64,000 nt of DNA from assembly GCA_030704615.1 (NCBI GenBank), contig CM060734.1:28596042-28660041 (forward strand). The letters run 5' to 3'. The translations under genes were made by a program, and so were the position numbers. The notes below the pieces were generated by a model that saw nothing but the letters and a program-made list of their open reading frames with translations, was not told the origin of the DNA and did not search any database. Position 1 is the first letter of the stretch. The number at the start of each line of letters is the position of its first letter. Shown here piece by piece: positions 22,011-32,403 of the stretch. The DNA is from Takakia lepidozioides (taxonomy: Eukaryota; Streptophyta; Takakiopsida; Takakiales; Takakiaceae).

Positions 22011-22738
22011 TGTCGCGGCCTTTTTCCTTGAGGGCAGGGGGTCGGGACACAAGAAGGGCTGCCCCTGTGGTAGGGGCAGTGGCAACAATAGATGCAGGGG
22101 CTGAAGCACCATTGAGTTCCCAAGGCACTCAAGGAGGCGGAGGCGCTCACTAAGTGGAGCCCCGCACACCGGGTTGCGGTGGGAATGGTTCCACGAGGGG
22201 TGGTGGTAGCTTAGCGGGACTTAGTGGGGGTGGCATAGGACTCACCATGGGGCGGAGACCTTGTGGTGGGAGTCGTGGGGAGTCTTGGGACTCATCACGG
22301 TCCAATGGGGCCGTGGTGGGTGGGCGGGCCAAGACTCACCGCGACTCATCACCGGGAATCGAGGGTCTTTGTGGTGGTTCGCCATAAAAGGATAGTGTTG
22401 TTTGTGAAACCCCCGCAGACAGTCACAGAAGTATATATAGGGAGTAGTAACCCCGAGAACGGTGCAAGCCTGTTGGTGACCAAAAACTAGTGAGTGAACG
22501 AACGAGTCGGAAAGCGACCAAGGAGTGGGGAGCTATTCCGGACTGCCATCTACCAAAGGGAATTTCCACTAGGCCCAAATTGGTGGAGGGTCTTTTGGAG
22601 GAGTAAAGGGGGACCGCTATGTCCCGGTGAGCAGCTGAAGCTCCGAGTTGGCCCGACGGCCACTTTGGGAGTTAGGCGCGTGCATCGAGTGAGTAACTAT
22701 GACTTGAAGGGGAGCTTATCGAAGTGAGGTGTGCGACA
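22011..22738 (+). repeat. E0 3' LTR (728 bp)
   Basis: TGTCGCGGCC...GTGCGACA in plus orientation, more diverged than the E1 and E4 LTRs. It borders directly on ~120-bp-type satellite DNA. The E0 5' LTR has been lost. Confidence 0.88.
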
Positions 22739-22890
22739 CAATCTTTGCAAGTGTGTTGGACATACCTTGTCAGAGGTACGTATCGAGTAACAGGTCAATT
22801 GAAATTGATTGAAAGGGTGAACCCATTGTGATGTTCAAATGATTTTTTATTGCTTGCAAACATTGCGAGTGTATTGGACATACCTTGTTG
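22739..22890 (-). repeat. diverged ~120-bp satellite units
   Basis: On the minus strand this reads GGTATGTCCAA(T/C)ACACT(C/T)GCAA...GGGTTCACCCTTTC, clearly related to the blocks at 7226 and 8232 and closest to the copies at 56880-57145. It lies between the E0 LTR and the decayed Ty3 element. Confidence 0.65.
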
Positions 22891-25024
22891 GACGCAATTG
22901 GTTTAATCCACTCGATGATGGTTTGTATTTTCTTCTGATCCATAAAGACGCATTTGTCGAAAATAATGTAGCCCAGAAATTCGACCTCAGATTGATGGAA
23001 AGACATTTTTCCAACTTGGCATATAGTCTTCTTTCTCTTAATTTATCAATGACAAGGCACATGGCGGCCATGTTCTTCTTCATTCTGTGAAAATATCAAA
23101 AATTCGTCCAAATAGATGACTACAAAGTCATCTAAAAATTCTCGAAAGATGTCAATCATCATATGTTGGAAAATTGCTCGAGCATTCTTTTATCCGTACA
23201 AGATTATAAGCTCATCTCAAGTCAATTTTGGTGAAAATATTCGCTCGTCCCAACTGGTCGAGAAACCCAAAAAACAGCGACAACGGATAACGATTTTTAA
23301 TTATAACTTTGTTGAGACCGCGATAGTTTACACACATGCGTAATGATCCGTCCTTCTTTTTCACAAACAAGATAGGCGTCCCTGCAGATGATTTTGAATA
23401 TCGGATGAAATTCTTCGACAAATTTTCATCAATGTATTCACGTAATGCAGCCAACTCCGTCTGGGATAAGTTATAGATTGGGCCGAATGGTGGTTAGGCT
23501 CCTTCTTGTAACTCAATTGCACAATCATAAGGTTGATGTTCTGGCAATATGTCTGCATTTTTCTTCTCGAAGACATCCTTGAAATCTTGATATTGAGTGG
23601 GTAATGTTGAAGTATCTTTGTCTGCTGTGGTCTTCATTAGAGTCGCGTAAAGTGCAAATGTCGCATTCTTTTGGGTAGCTCTAATGAAAGCTCTAGCTCC
23701 AAGGAACATGGGTTCAATACCTTTGATATTTCTACATTTTTGTCTTGCAGAAATTTTCGCGATCGCCAGTCGATGTCAGGATTGTGAAGTACGAACCAGG
23801 GAAGTCCAAGGATCAGAGGATTCGTTGAAGACTGGATGACGTTGAAACAATATGTAATGCTTGATCTTTAAGCTTCACTTCAAGTGGTCGAGTTTCATGG
23901 TCAATATTTCCTGATGCTAACGGTCGTCTATCGATGACTTCAACGGGGGCCGAAAGTTTCTTCTTTACGAGCGTTAAATTGTATTGCTTCGCAAAGTTTT
24001 TGTCAATAAAATATGCTGAAGCCCCTGAGTCCAAAAGTGCTTCTACAGAGATATCTCGATTTTGCACTTTGATTTTTACCGGAACTGTGAAACAAGGTGC
24101 AGGGTTTGGAGGTAGAAAGAGACATTTTTTTTGTGAGGAATTTGTGGTGTCCAGCCGCATGGTCCCTACTGTGACTGGACATCTTCGTTTTCTGACCTCA
24201 TCGTATCGAACACTTGAGTTGCGCCCCGACCTTTGAATCTTCTCTTGTTGGGGCAGTTTAATGCTATGTGATCTTCTTCTCCGCAATAGAGGCATCATCC
24301 ATTCGAGCGCCGTGTTTGTTTTTCTTGTGGCGTCAATGGCTTCAATCGAACAGCATCAATCTGCACGGGATCACTACCGGATGTCTGATGGATTGTTGTG
24401 TTGGGTGCCGTAGTAGCAGCGGCATAATGCGTCGTTGACCATCCAGATCGCTTCTCTTGACATCTTTCGAACAAACGATTATCGCATGCAATGACTTGGG
24501 TGATGAACGTTTGGCATTGTCAGCAACAAATATTTTACATCCTCTTTTAGCCCACATCGAAACTGACTAATGATGCTATTCATTCCAGTCAAGGTCCCAC
24601 GCAAGTTGTCAAAATTCGGCAGCATAAACGGAAGCAAGACGTGCTCCTTGTCGAAGATTTCGCATCTTTGTCTCTGCAACTCTCTCTCATCATTATCTCC
24701 AAATGTTGTAGTGAACTCGGACATGAACGCTTTAAAATTGTATAGTAAATACAATTTTTTTTCTAATAGCGATGCAAACCAAGATAGGGCAGTGCCTGAT
24801 AGAAGGGTGCCCACGAATCCCACTTGAATACCTTCATCGGGGTAACCTTGTGGATGTAGTCGTAGGAACAATCGTACTTGTTGAACAAAATCGCGATCGC
24901 GAGGAAAAACGCGGAATAACCACTCTGTCAACCACTCATTTTGAGTGGGAAAAGACACCCAACCTCTCTGGCCCCAGAGTGGTATAGATCCAGTGGATCT
25001 TGACTCAGCAGTGGTTAAAGACAT
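22891..25024 (-). pseudogene. E5: decayed Ty3 element of a different lineage
   Basis: Minus strand, order 5' to 3': gag from ATG 25024 (GTALSWFASLLEKKLYLL, about 24750), a CCHC knuckle at ~24250-24310 (CLYCGEEDHIALNCP, preceded by a stop), protease ALLDSGASAYFIDK near 24040, a linker, reverse transcriptase fingers ([18 protein letters not shown] at ~23450, [20 protein letters not shown] at ~23350) and thumb (SEVEFLGYIIF near 22990). Many stops and frameshifts; RNase H and integrase are missing. It breaks off at satellite DNA near 22891. The sequence is clearly unlike the E0-E4 family, lacking its [14 protein letters not shown] signature. Confidence 0.85.
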
Positions 25025-25330
25025 GACGTGTCCAAAGTGGTTAAAGACAGTGGTTACGATCACTTGCCTCCGAGTCCAGCTGTTCGCTTACGTGTCACAA
25101 TGGTAAGCCAAGTCACGTCTGACGTGTCACAATGGTAAACTAACCACTTCATAATATAAACCACTTCCACCGTATGCGACGTGGACGCAGCAACTCCGTC
25201 GATCATACTTAGCAATGGACGGACACGTGTCCGTATCTATATGGACACGTGGCCGAATCCAGTTAGACGATTATGGGCTCCATTATCTGGACACGTGGCG
25301 ATATTGCAAATGAGCACGTGCCCTATTTTA
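25025..25330 (-). promoter_or_regulatory. G-box cluster upstream of E5 gag
   Basis: Four CACGTG cores within ~100 bp: 25221-25232 (a 12-nt palindrome GGACACGTGTCC), 25243-25254, 25289-25300 and 25311-25322. Two more ACGTGTC motifs lie at ~25090-25130. These match plant G-box/ABRE sites bound by bZIP/bHLH factors. It may be the promoter or LTR of E5; no LTR partner is visible. Confidence 0.4.
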
Positions 25331-26400
25331 GGGATGTGCTGAAAAATGCAATGACTTCCCAAACAACTCTGTGAGTGAGACTTAAATGACTCTAATAGTC
25401 ATGCATGATTCGAGAATAAACAATGTATATTATCACTGAATGTGTGGTTCTAATAGTATTGATGTGTACTAAAACCACTTACTGAGTGGTTCTACCAGTA
25501 TCAATGTAGTGGTTAGGTTGTGTGCTAAAACCACTGACGAAGTCATCCAGTGTGTCCCACCAAGTAGGAACCATGTTTTTGAATTATTACTACCAGAGTG
25601 GTATGTAAGTGATTGGGGCTACATCTGGAGGAGTACAACCACTCTTGCATACTGTCATAGTCTTACATATACCACTGACAGAGTGGTGTGTAAGTGATTC
25701 ATACATTCCCATATAATTCTCCTATAATTCCCATACATTCGAAATGAATATGCAAATCCAAATACTCTTGAAGCTTCACCATTCAAAAAACAGAATAGAA
25801 TCCAAGACAGTAAGTGTTGAAACAGAGTCAACAAAATCCAGCCATGATAAAGGGTGACATAGCTATTGATCCACAGGGAATCATAGGTAACCTTACGCTT
25901 GAAATCCGGCACTCTTGGATGAATCTGGACCCACACTCCATCCCTGCTCCTTCAGCTATCCATGCCTCTGCACAGACCATGCATACATCCTTGCCTTGCT
26001 GCTAGCAGCTGACAATGACAGCTTACATCTGTTCTAGGAAACACCCAACTCAACTAGAATTCAGCAATAGGGTATTTCACCCTACAAATCGGACATTCAT
26101 CTTTGGCTTGCTGCTAGCAGCTGACAATGACAGCCTAGAGTTGTTCCAACAAACACCCCAACCCTATTTATCACACTAGTTCCTATGCTCAATTGCATCT
26201 GCTACTCTCTATAATCCAACAGGCATTCACCTTCTTGCCTCGATCGTCCCACCATTGACTGGGGTCAGAAAAGTATTCATTCCACAGCTTCTCCTTATCT
26301 CTATTACCTGTTTCTGGATACTTTCTGTTGTCACATTGACAGTATCATGTCAGTCATTCCAAACTATCAAAGGTTCACTCAACCAGCTAACTTGCAGAAT
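25331..26400. other. non-coding, with ACCACT/AGTGGT inverted motifs
   Basis: Short ACCACT...AGTGGT palindromes recur (for example 25675-25691). A ~60-bp unit (CTTGCTGCTAGCAGCTGACAATGACAGC) occurs at 25991 and 26102. No gene is recognised. Confidence 0.35.
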
Positions 26401-26479
26401 TCAACATGGCCGATTCTGATAAGAGGGAAAAACAGGGTGAAATGTGTTGAAGAAGGTGCCTTCATTACCAGTGCCTGAG

Positions 26480-27176
26480 TTAATCATTGTGCCGCTGCTG
26501 CTGCGGTTTCTAGTTGACCATCTACCCATGCAGGTTTCTTGTAGCCATTGATCCATCTGGTACATTTCCAGCTTTGGTGATGCAACCATGCACCTCCGAT
26601 GCCCTTTTCCAGGGCTGCCAGGCTTGCACACGCACTGCAAACGCACACAAATATGATGTGGTCGAACTTCACCCCTTCCCCCATCATTTGCTTTCAGGTC
26701 TCCAAAGCCCCATCTAGTGCCCCTACTCTGCACACCCTGCAAGCATCACATTCCACAACACCATATCTCATTCAGCCATAGTGTTGAACACTCCCTTGGC
26801 ATCCTCAATTCTACCATATTTGGCATACATGGCCACCAGAGCAGTGTTCAGGATGTCATCTGGAACAATTGCAGATTTGATCATGTCACCAGGGATCTCC
26901 TTGCCATTTTCCAGGGCTGCCAGACACACTGCAAACACACACAAACCTTATGTCGGCGGGCTTCACCCCTTCCCCCATCATTTGCTCATAGGTTGGAGCC
27001 TCCATCCCGCACCCCTGCTGTGCATACCCCGCAAGCATCGCACTCCACGACACCACATCTCGTTCAGCCATAGTGTTGAACACTCCCTTGGCATCCTCGA
27101 TGCACCCACATTTGGCATACATGTCCACCAGGGCAGGGGCAATGTTCAGAATGACATCTGGTAACCTGACAAACAT
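26480..27176 (-). pseudogene. pentatricopeptide repeat (PPR) pseudogene
   Basis: The minus strand from 27176 encodes a typical plant organellar PPR segment, ALVDMYAKCGCIEDAKGVFN then AERDVVSWSAMLAGYAQQG and EQMMGEGVKP. A second, more decayed copy of the same block follows at ~26860-26600 (MYAKYGRIEDAKGVFN, with stops). PPR proteins bind organellar transcripts. Here only about two duplicated segments remain, with stops and frameshifts, and no start, targeting peptide or C-terminal domain. Loss of function is clear. The duplication probably preceded decay, since both copies share flanking sequence. Confidence 0.8.
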
Positions 27177-27216
27177 TCTCCTTTTAGAATTGTTCCAGCA
27201 AATGCCCCAACCCTAC

Positions 27217-27395
27217 TGACTTAGAGGCTGTAGTGTCCAAAGCCATGTCCGTTTCCAGAAAATTGTCTGATAAAAATGAAGTTAGGCAGAAAACTTCCCT
27301 GGACTGGTTTCTAGTCTGTGACATGGGGGAAGACATCATGGATGACCTCAAGGGTCTACCCACTCTCGGCACCACTTCAAGTGGACTAGGTTGAT
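27217..27395 (+). mobile_element. LINE fragment (same family as the stress-gene intron)
   Basis: Plus frame DLEAVVSKAMSVSRKLSDKN and MDDLKGLPTLGT match, on the opposite strand, the LINE segment at 37400-37570. It lies within ~150 bp of the poly(A) polymerase exon and between it and the PPR remnant. Confidence 0.75.
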
Positions 27396-27542
27396 CTCTG
27401 CTACTCCCACGCTGTTTGCTAGGATGCATCTGCAGCAACTTCCACTAGGTCAGTGGTAGCAGATGCAAAATCATCAATCTAAATCTCATACCCAACTCTA
27501 TAAGAAAGACTTAGCAAGAGCAACTTGTGAAAGCGTCCAGAC

Positions 27543-28121
27543 CTGCAGATGTGCTAACAGCATCACGAGTAGAGCATATGAGCCAATTCCACCATGATAG
27601 ACCTGAAGAATACAAATAGGTTCATTAACAAGTCAGATGACCAGCCAACGCTAGGAACTAAGATCCACAGGGACAGGACACAACACATCCAAAATGGCAG
27701 GTATACATATTTCAAGAGGTCCTCCAACTTCAATTGAAAACTCCAACATACGCTACACACAATGAGGTATGGAAGGATCGACATTCCCATGCCATCTGAC
27801 TGAGAAATTTTAGGGCTATTCCACATTCGCAATCCCCACTCCCCAGTGCATACAGGCTGCTTAAGGTTTCTCGCAAAATCGATGTTCACGAAATCTGTTT
27901 CATGATGTTACGTAATTGTCTTCATTGGGTGCGTCTTTGCTGTTAAAAAGGGTTTCCTGCAGTTCTCTTACATGAATATCATATGCAAAACAAATAGCTA
28001 GACATACTTCTGGTACTTCTGCTCCTTCTGGTCTAGCAGAGGTAAGAAAGCCCACCTCGTCAAGCTCTCGCTGCTGTAGGAATATCTTCAACACAAGACA
28101 CAAAGGCTTCAAAGGATTGGC
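27543..28121 (-). CDS. two exons of a TRF4/PAPD5-type non-canonical poly(A) polymerase (partial)
   Basis: Exon a (28121-28056, minus) encodes PLCLVLKIFLQQRELDE and is bounded by TTTTCGTAG and GTGGGC. Exon b (27602-27543) encodes VYHGGIGSYALLVMLLAHLQ, bounded by TTCTTCAG and GTCTGG. Joined in phase 0 they form the central-domain signature of the TRF4/PAPD5 nucleotidyltransferases, which tail nuclear RNAs for exosome decay. The intron is 453 bp. Splice sites and sequence are clean, with no stops. I found no flanking exons: upstream lies a SWIM fragment, downstream a LINE and a PPR remnant. It is therefore either a gene with long introns extending beyond recognisable exons or a transposed fragment. 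Confidence 0.72.
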
Positions 28122-28146
28122 CTACGAAAAGAAATGGAAAAGTGGT

Positions 28147-28678
28147 CCGACGGTTTGAGGCAGGTGCGGAGCATGAGTGCAAGATTGAGTCAGCCAAAAC
28201 CCTGCAGTGTCGGGTGACCCAGATGGTCGATGGCCCCCTCCAGGCTACGGGCAGGTGTATAGTATGGTGACATCGAGATCCTGTTCTTCATGACAAGGCG
28301 TACGAGGTAACTATTTCCAATTTTCCAGTTTGCACTTGCCCAAACTTCAAGAACACAATCTCGAGTTCTCTAGGGAAGAGAGGGAAATTTGTGCCGTGCA
28401 AACATTTGTACATGTACATTCACATGATGTTTTGTGATCCTAAACGAGACACATACATTCACCAATGTATGATAGGACCCAGTGATGTGTTGTGCATGAG
28501 TTTGAGATGTTATCGGGATTCAGATTGCAAAGCCTTTGCTGTTTTTGTGTCATGCCCTGTGCCCCATGACTACTTGGGCAGACATGAAAATGGCTTCATG
28601 TTGGTTGGTGTCAACACATTCTTGAATGAGATCAATCTTGGTTTGCAATCAATATATTGTTTTCCACTGTGCAATTGA
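28147..28678 (+). pseudogene. SWIM zinc-finger fragment, probably from a Mutator-type transposase
   Basis: One plus frame reads RRFEAGAEHECKIESAKTLQ, meets a TGA at 28268-28270, then YEVTISNFPVCTCPNFKNTI and GKFVPCKHLYMYI. The CxC...CxH pattern (CTC, then CKH) is the SWIM zinc-binding motif, typical of MULE transposases and some plant nuclear proteins. It ends at TGA 28676-28678. No DDE domain was found upstream. A ~30-bp unit (TTCTTGAATGAGATCAATCTT) near its end recurs at ~28743. Confidence 0.7.
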
Positions 28679-28899
28679 AGTCAATTGTTTTCTTCCAACC
28701 ATGTCTCCTAACCAACGTCATGATAGATTCAATGGCAACACTTTCTTGAATGAGATCAATCTTACATAAGCCTTCTGTAATGACATTGTTATCCGACATG
28801 TGAGGTCCAACCAACCCAAATTACGTGAGGCAAAATCAGTATAACTTTGAGTTCGTGGATGGCGGACTTCATTCAACATCATTCATGTTGTTTCACAAT

Positions 28900-29010
28900 G
28901 AATCTTATTGCAATCATCCATGCTTCATTCATCCACCCTTTTCCATCCAGCATTCATCCTACATTCATGCTACATCCATCCGTTCCCTTTTCTCATTCAT
29001 CCTTGTGAAT
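28900..29010 (+). repeat. degenerate CATTCATCC-type short repeat
   Basis: Runs of CATTCATC/CATCCA variants. A simple-sequence tract with no coding value. Confidence 0.5.
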
Positions 29011-29639
29011 TTCATCGCACAATCCTCTCAGAATTTCGTGCATGTCACTCGACATCTTAGGTCCCAGGCATGGTTCTTTACCCTCCGATCCCCTCAACAT
29101 TGCCCCCACGGAAATAGGCCCTAATTTTACCCAGTTATAGGCTCCGCTTCCCTTATGGGCTTATGCTTAAGAAATGCGCTCACGCTTAGAGCGCGCTCAC
29201 GTGCTAGCTTCCCTCGAAAGGGGGCAGTACCCGCAAGGGGAAGATGCTCTTATTTACGTTAGTTTCGGTTGGCGTCATAAGATAACTCAACTGTCTTAAC
29301 TTATATGCGAACAAGTTCATGAATGAAACCAGCCCCAAGATCTCATGGCAGTTGAGTGAAGCACAGTCTGCCCTAGATAAATGTTAACAGTTGGGAGTAG
29401 AAAAAAATAACATTTAGACAAGGTTAATACATTAACAGGTTATGAAGGGGTTAATTGTAGCAGGAAGACAATAGGAATAATGTAAGAACTTAATGGACGT
29501 GTGTGATCTGACGGTACTTTCGCCAGATTCCGGCAGCCTGGGCTCCTCCGGCGGGGCCCCTGTCAAAACCTCCCCACCCCCTCTTACCTCGGTTTCACTA
29601 TTAAATACTTTAGAATCCAAGTGGGTTTCATGCTGCGGT

Positions 29640-29705
29640 GGGTAGCATGATGGTAAGGTGGTAGCGTCATAGGCGGCAAGGTTCCGCGTTCGATTCTTGA
29701 TGGGA
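29640..29705 (+). repeat. tRNA-like segment inside the MITE
   Basis: GGTAGCATGATGGTAAGG (A-box-like) and GCGTTCGATTC (B-box-like), ~35 bp apart. It does not fold as a complete tRNA by eye, so it is more likely SINE-derived than a gene. Confidence 0.4.
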
Positions 29706-29714
29706 GGCGCTTGT

Positions 29715-29990
29715 GTGTAACCTTGGTCGGTGTAACCCTCCAATCGGTGTAACCCTCTGTAATCCTGGTTTCTCATGTAACTCTCGTTAGTCCATTTTAT
29801 ACTTAACCAAATTTGGACTTAGTCAAATTTCGAGACCAAGTGTGAGTTACATCGAGAGGAGTTACACTCCATTCTGTGTAACCCCGAGTGGAGTTACATA
29901 CCTCGTCGTGTAACCCAATGTAACCCCAAGTGGAGTTACACACCTCATCGTGTACCCCGATGTAACCCCAACTCGAGTTTACACTCCTTC
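29715..29990. repeat. GTGTAACCCC...GGAGTTACAC palindromic repeats
   Basis: At least six GTGTAAC or GTTACAC arms in alternating orientation, such as GTGTAACCCCGAGTGGAGTTAC near 29877, able to form small hairpins. Confidence 0.6.
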
Positions 29991-30199
29991 AGTTCCATGT
30001 CACTCTCAAGAGAGGGTGGGGAAGATTTGACATGCCGGAAACGGCGTACCATCCTGTCAGAGGTCGCACGTGTGCATTAAGTTCTTACATTATTCCTATT
30101 ATCTTCCATTGTAGCACATTAATATTTACAGAATATAACAATTAAGAAATATAAAATTTATGAAATTAACACTTATGAAATAAAGTGTAATATTTGGAG

Positions 30200-30361
30200 T
30201 CATTCAATTATGGGAAGGAAATACGAATCGATTGTAGGCTGATGAGTATCACTAAGATGCATATCATCGAGTTCTTTCTCTAGGCATTTCATGGCTAAAA
30301 TAGTTTTCATAACATCATAAGGCATTTGTTCCAAATATTGAGCAATTGTAGCTATGGCCAT
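30200..30361 (-). pseudogene. pogo/Tigger transposase C-terminal remnant
   Basis: 53 codons from ATG 30361 to TGA 30202-30200, with an alpha-helical pattern (AIATIAQYLEQM...LEKELDDM) followed by the QPTIDSYF-type ending. An upstream piece in another frame (30500-30406) belongs to the same protein, so at least one frameshift is present. The catalytic DDD domain is absent. Confidence 0.55.
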
Positions 30362-30830
30362 TTTGGCATACAGGGGCTGGAATTTCAGTGGCAGGTGTGT
30401 GTTCTTCCTCGTTATTGACCATATGCGGAGCTTTCAAAACCCACCAACTCCAACAGATCATCCACAGTCACTTCATAAGGGTTGTTAAGATCAAACTCAA
30501 CCTCTTAATGTTTGGGCATCCATATTAGGTAAAACCGGGGAAGTAGTATTACGAGAGACGAAGGAAAGGTGCCTCAACAATGCAGCGATGTCACCCAAAT
30601 CTTCATCATTTGGCCTATGAAGCCTTTATGGTGCACTTAACATTTACTTAGGGCAAATTAATGGAGAGGGGAGTAAACAATTGTTAACAAATAACACTTA
30701 ACATTTGCTAGTGTTCACAAGTAGGGGAGTAAATTTTTCTTGATGTTTATGGTAGTTTAACGTTTATAGAGGTAACATTTATCCAGGACAGACTGTCACG
30801 TCTCGCACCCACACATGTGAGGGCACCTGG

Positions 30831-31285
30831 ACACCAAGTTGTAGCCCAGTGACCTAATGGGCATACCACCTAGGAAGTGGTTGTAGGCTCAATCCACCCA
30901 TTGGTGTCACAAAGTTGCAGTCCACCTTCCTTATGGAAGGCAATAACCCCTGGCCCAAAGCGACACTGTAAAACATTGGGAAATTTTTTTCTTTGTAATT
31001 CAAGGAACCTCCCTGGCCAGAAGCCTGGTGCTGCCGATTTCCAGGAAGTACCTTCCCCTTTTGGAAGAGTCCCCTGATTTGCCGGGTCATGGAAGCTTCA
31101 CTACGTGTAAGAAAAATTTCCCAGTTTTTCACGTTTGGGAAGGGTCGTTCCCACGGCCCTTCCTCAATTTTTCGAGCCGGGCGGGCTCCGCCCTGTTGCC
31201 AGTGCTCTCAAATTCAGGAAGGGCCTTGGGAACGATCCTTCCCTAATACATAATTTACGCTTCTTTGGGGAGGCGTCATACTGGT
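30831..31285 (+). mobile_element. tRNA-derived SINE, copy 2, split by an insertion
   Basis: The head ACACCAAGTTGTAGCCCAGTG and B-box-like GGCTCAATCC at 30831-30965 and the tail ATAATTTACGCTTCTTTGG at ~31250-31280 belong to the same SINE as copies 3-5. The 280 bp between them is foreign. Confidence 0.65.
30967..31247. repeat. two adjacent foldbacks inserted in SINE copy 2
   Basis: Foldback 1 spans 30967-31132 (arms TGTAAAACATTGGGAAATTT and its inverse AAATTTCCCAGTTTTTCACG). Foldback 2 spans 31136-31247 (arms GGGAAGGRTCGTTCCCAMGG of ~34 bp around a GC-rich loop). Both look like short MITEs or the halves of one. Confidence 0.6.
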
Positions 31286-31549
31286 ATTTACAAGGGCACC
31301 GATGTGTTCTGCCAAGAGGCCACCAAGGGTTTTAGGCGGGGTCCAAGAACCCGAATTGAAACTGCTTTGAAACCCGCAGTCCCCGGTAATCACACGTGTG
31401 AACCCAGCGTTTACTCGCAGGAACCGGCTGTTTCGAGTCCTGCAGGAGGCAGGTCCGGTTCAAACTGGAATCTCCGGTTTACCGGGGCCAGGCTGGTAAT
31501 TGCAACAACAGTGGAATGACAGGAAAGACAGCTGTTCACAATAATAACC

Positions 31550-32403
31550 TTGCTAACCTTGGTTCTGATGGACGAGCGACGGATGAGATTTTGTGGATGT
31601 AAATGCATATCCGTTAAAGCCTACATAGTTACACGTGTCGGATAAGGCCACGCCGGCCGCCACTTCGGATATTCCACCGTGTCCACCGGCTACCAACAGT
31701 CGTGAAAGCAAAACCTTCGTCGCGTGGGGGTGCACAGCCGGTTCAACGACCGGATAGCCCGGTTCAGGTCCTCCTACGGGTGGTCCCAATGTGGGATGGC
31801 CACGTGGACGCGAGGCCACTTGTTGGGGACTTGGGGTCATGCCTCAAACCCTGTTCTCAGCTGCTCACTATCTGCTTCCTCAACTTCTTTCGCGATCTCC
31901 CATTCTTTGAGGACCGTGGGTTAGATTGAAGAGATCTATTTGCGTGGGAGCAAGAGAGTGAGTAGGATTTCAGATTTTCTTGTGGTTTTCTGTACCCTTC
32001 GTTTCGGTCTGTCGCTGTGCATTGCTGGAGGTTTTCTTGATGTTATGTTCTTTTTCGGAAGATTCGGGGGTTGGAACAGATTGTGGCTTGCGAAGGAAAG
32101 CTAGGATCCGTGTTCTCTGTCTCATCCCGTACTTACATTTTGTGTTTTGTACACACTTTCCCTGTTTTGATAGTTGATCCTGGTCTGGGACTCCATGTGG
32201 CTGAGGCCTGATGTATGTCTGATGTTTGTGAACATGATCGGGGTTGATCATTTGGATTATTCACAAACTGTAAGACCATGGGACCCTCTCTCCGTGTCGG
32301 GGGCTTTTAATTTGCATTTCATTTCATGTCGCAAATGCCTGAATAGGTAGCCTAGCCTTATGTGTTGCAGGATTAGGGCGGAGTAAGCACGACGAGGAGG
32401 GAG
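31550..32403 (+). promoter_or_regulatory. presumed promoter and 5' leader of the stress-protein gene
   Basis: A GC-richer stretch (31600-31830) contains GGCCACGTGGACG, a G-box-like site, near 31800. A CT-rich tract at ~31850-31910 (CTGCTTCCTCAACTTCTTTC) resembles a plant 5' leader. No TATA box is obvious. The start of transcription cannot be fixed from sequence. Confidence 0.3.

Larger units (their letters stand above)
29463..30107. mobile_element. 645-bp Mutator-type MITE with 9-bp target duplication
   Basis: Perfect 9-bp direct repeats ATTGTAGCA (29454-29462 and 30108-30116) flank inverted ends beginning GGAAGAYAATAGGAATAATG; the first 33 bases match with one difference and weaker similarity runs on for ~30 more. 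Nine-bp duplications and terminal G-rich ends are Mutator hallmarks. It has no transposase. Inside are a tRNA-like segment (29640-29705) and a run of GTGTAACCCC/GGAGTTACAC palindromes (29715-29990). Confidence 0.85.
29363..30796 (-). mobile_element. deleted pogo/Tigger-like DNA transposon
   Basis: Inverted ends: ACAGTCTGYCCTRGATAAAT at 29363 and, on the other strand, at 30796 (about 24 of 26 bases match). The CAGT start is typical of pogo/Tigger elements. Inside, minus strand 30361-30200 encodes a 53-aa tail (AIATIAQYLEQMPYDVMKTI ... THQPTIDSYFLP) of the kind that ends pogo/Tigger transposases, and ~30500-30406 encodes VEFDLNNPYEVTVDDLLELV. The catalytic domain is gone. The expected TA duplication is not intact (CA and TC). 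A 645-bp Mutator-type MITE is nested in its 3' part. Confidence 0.6.
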
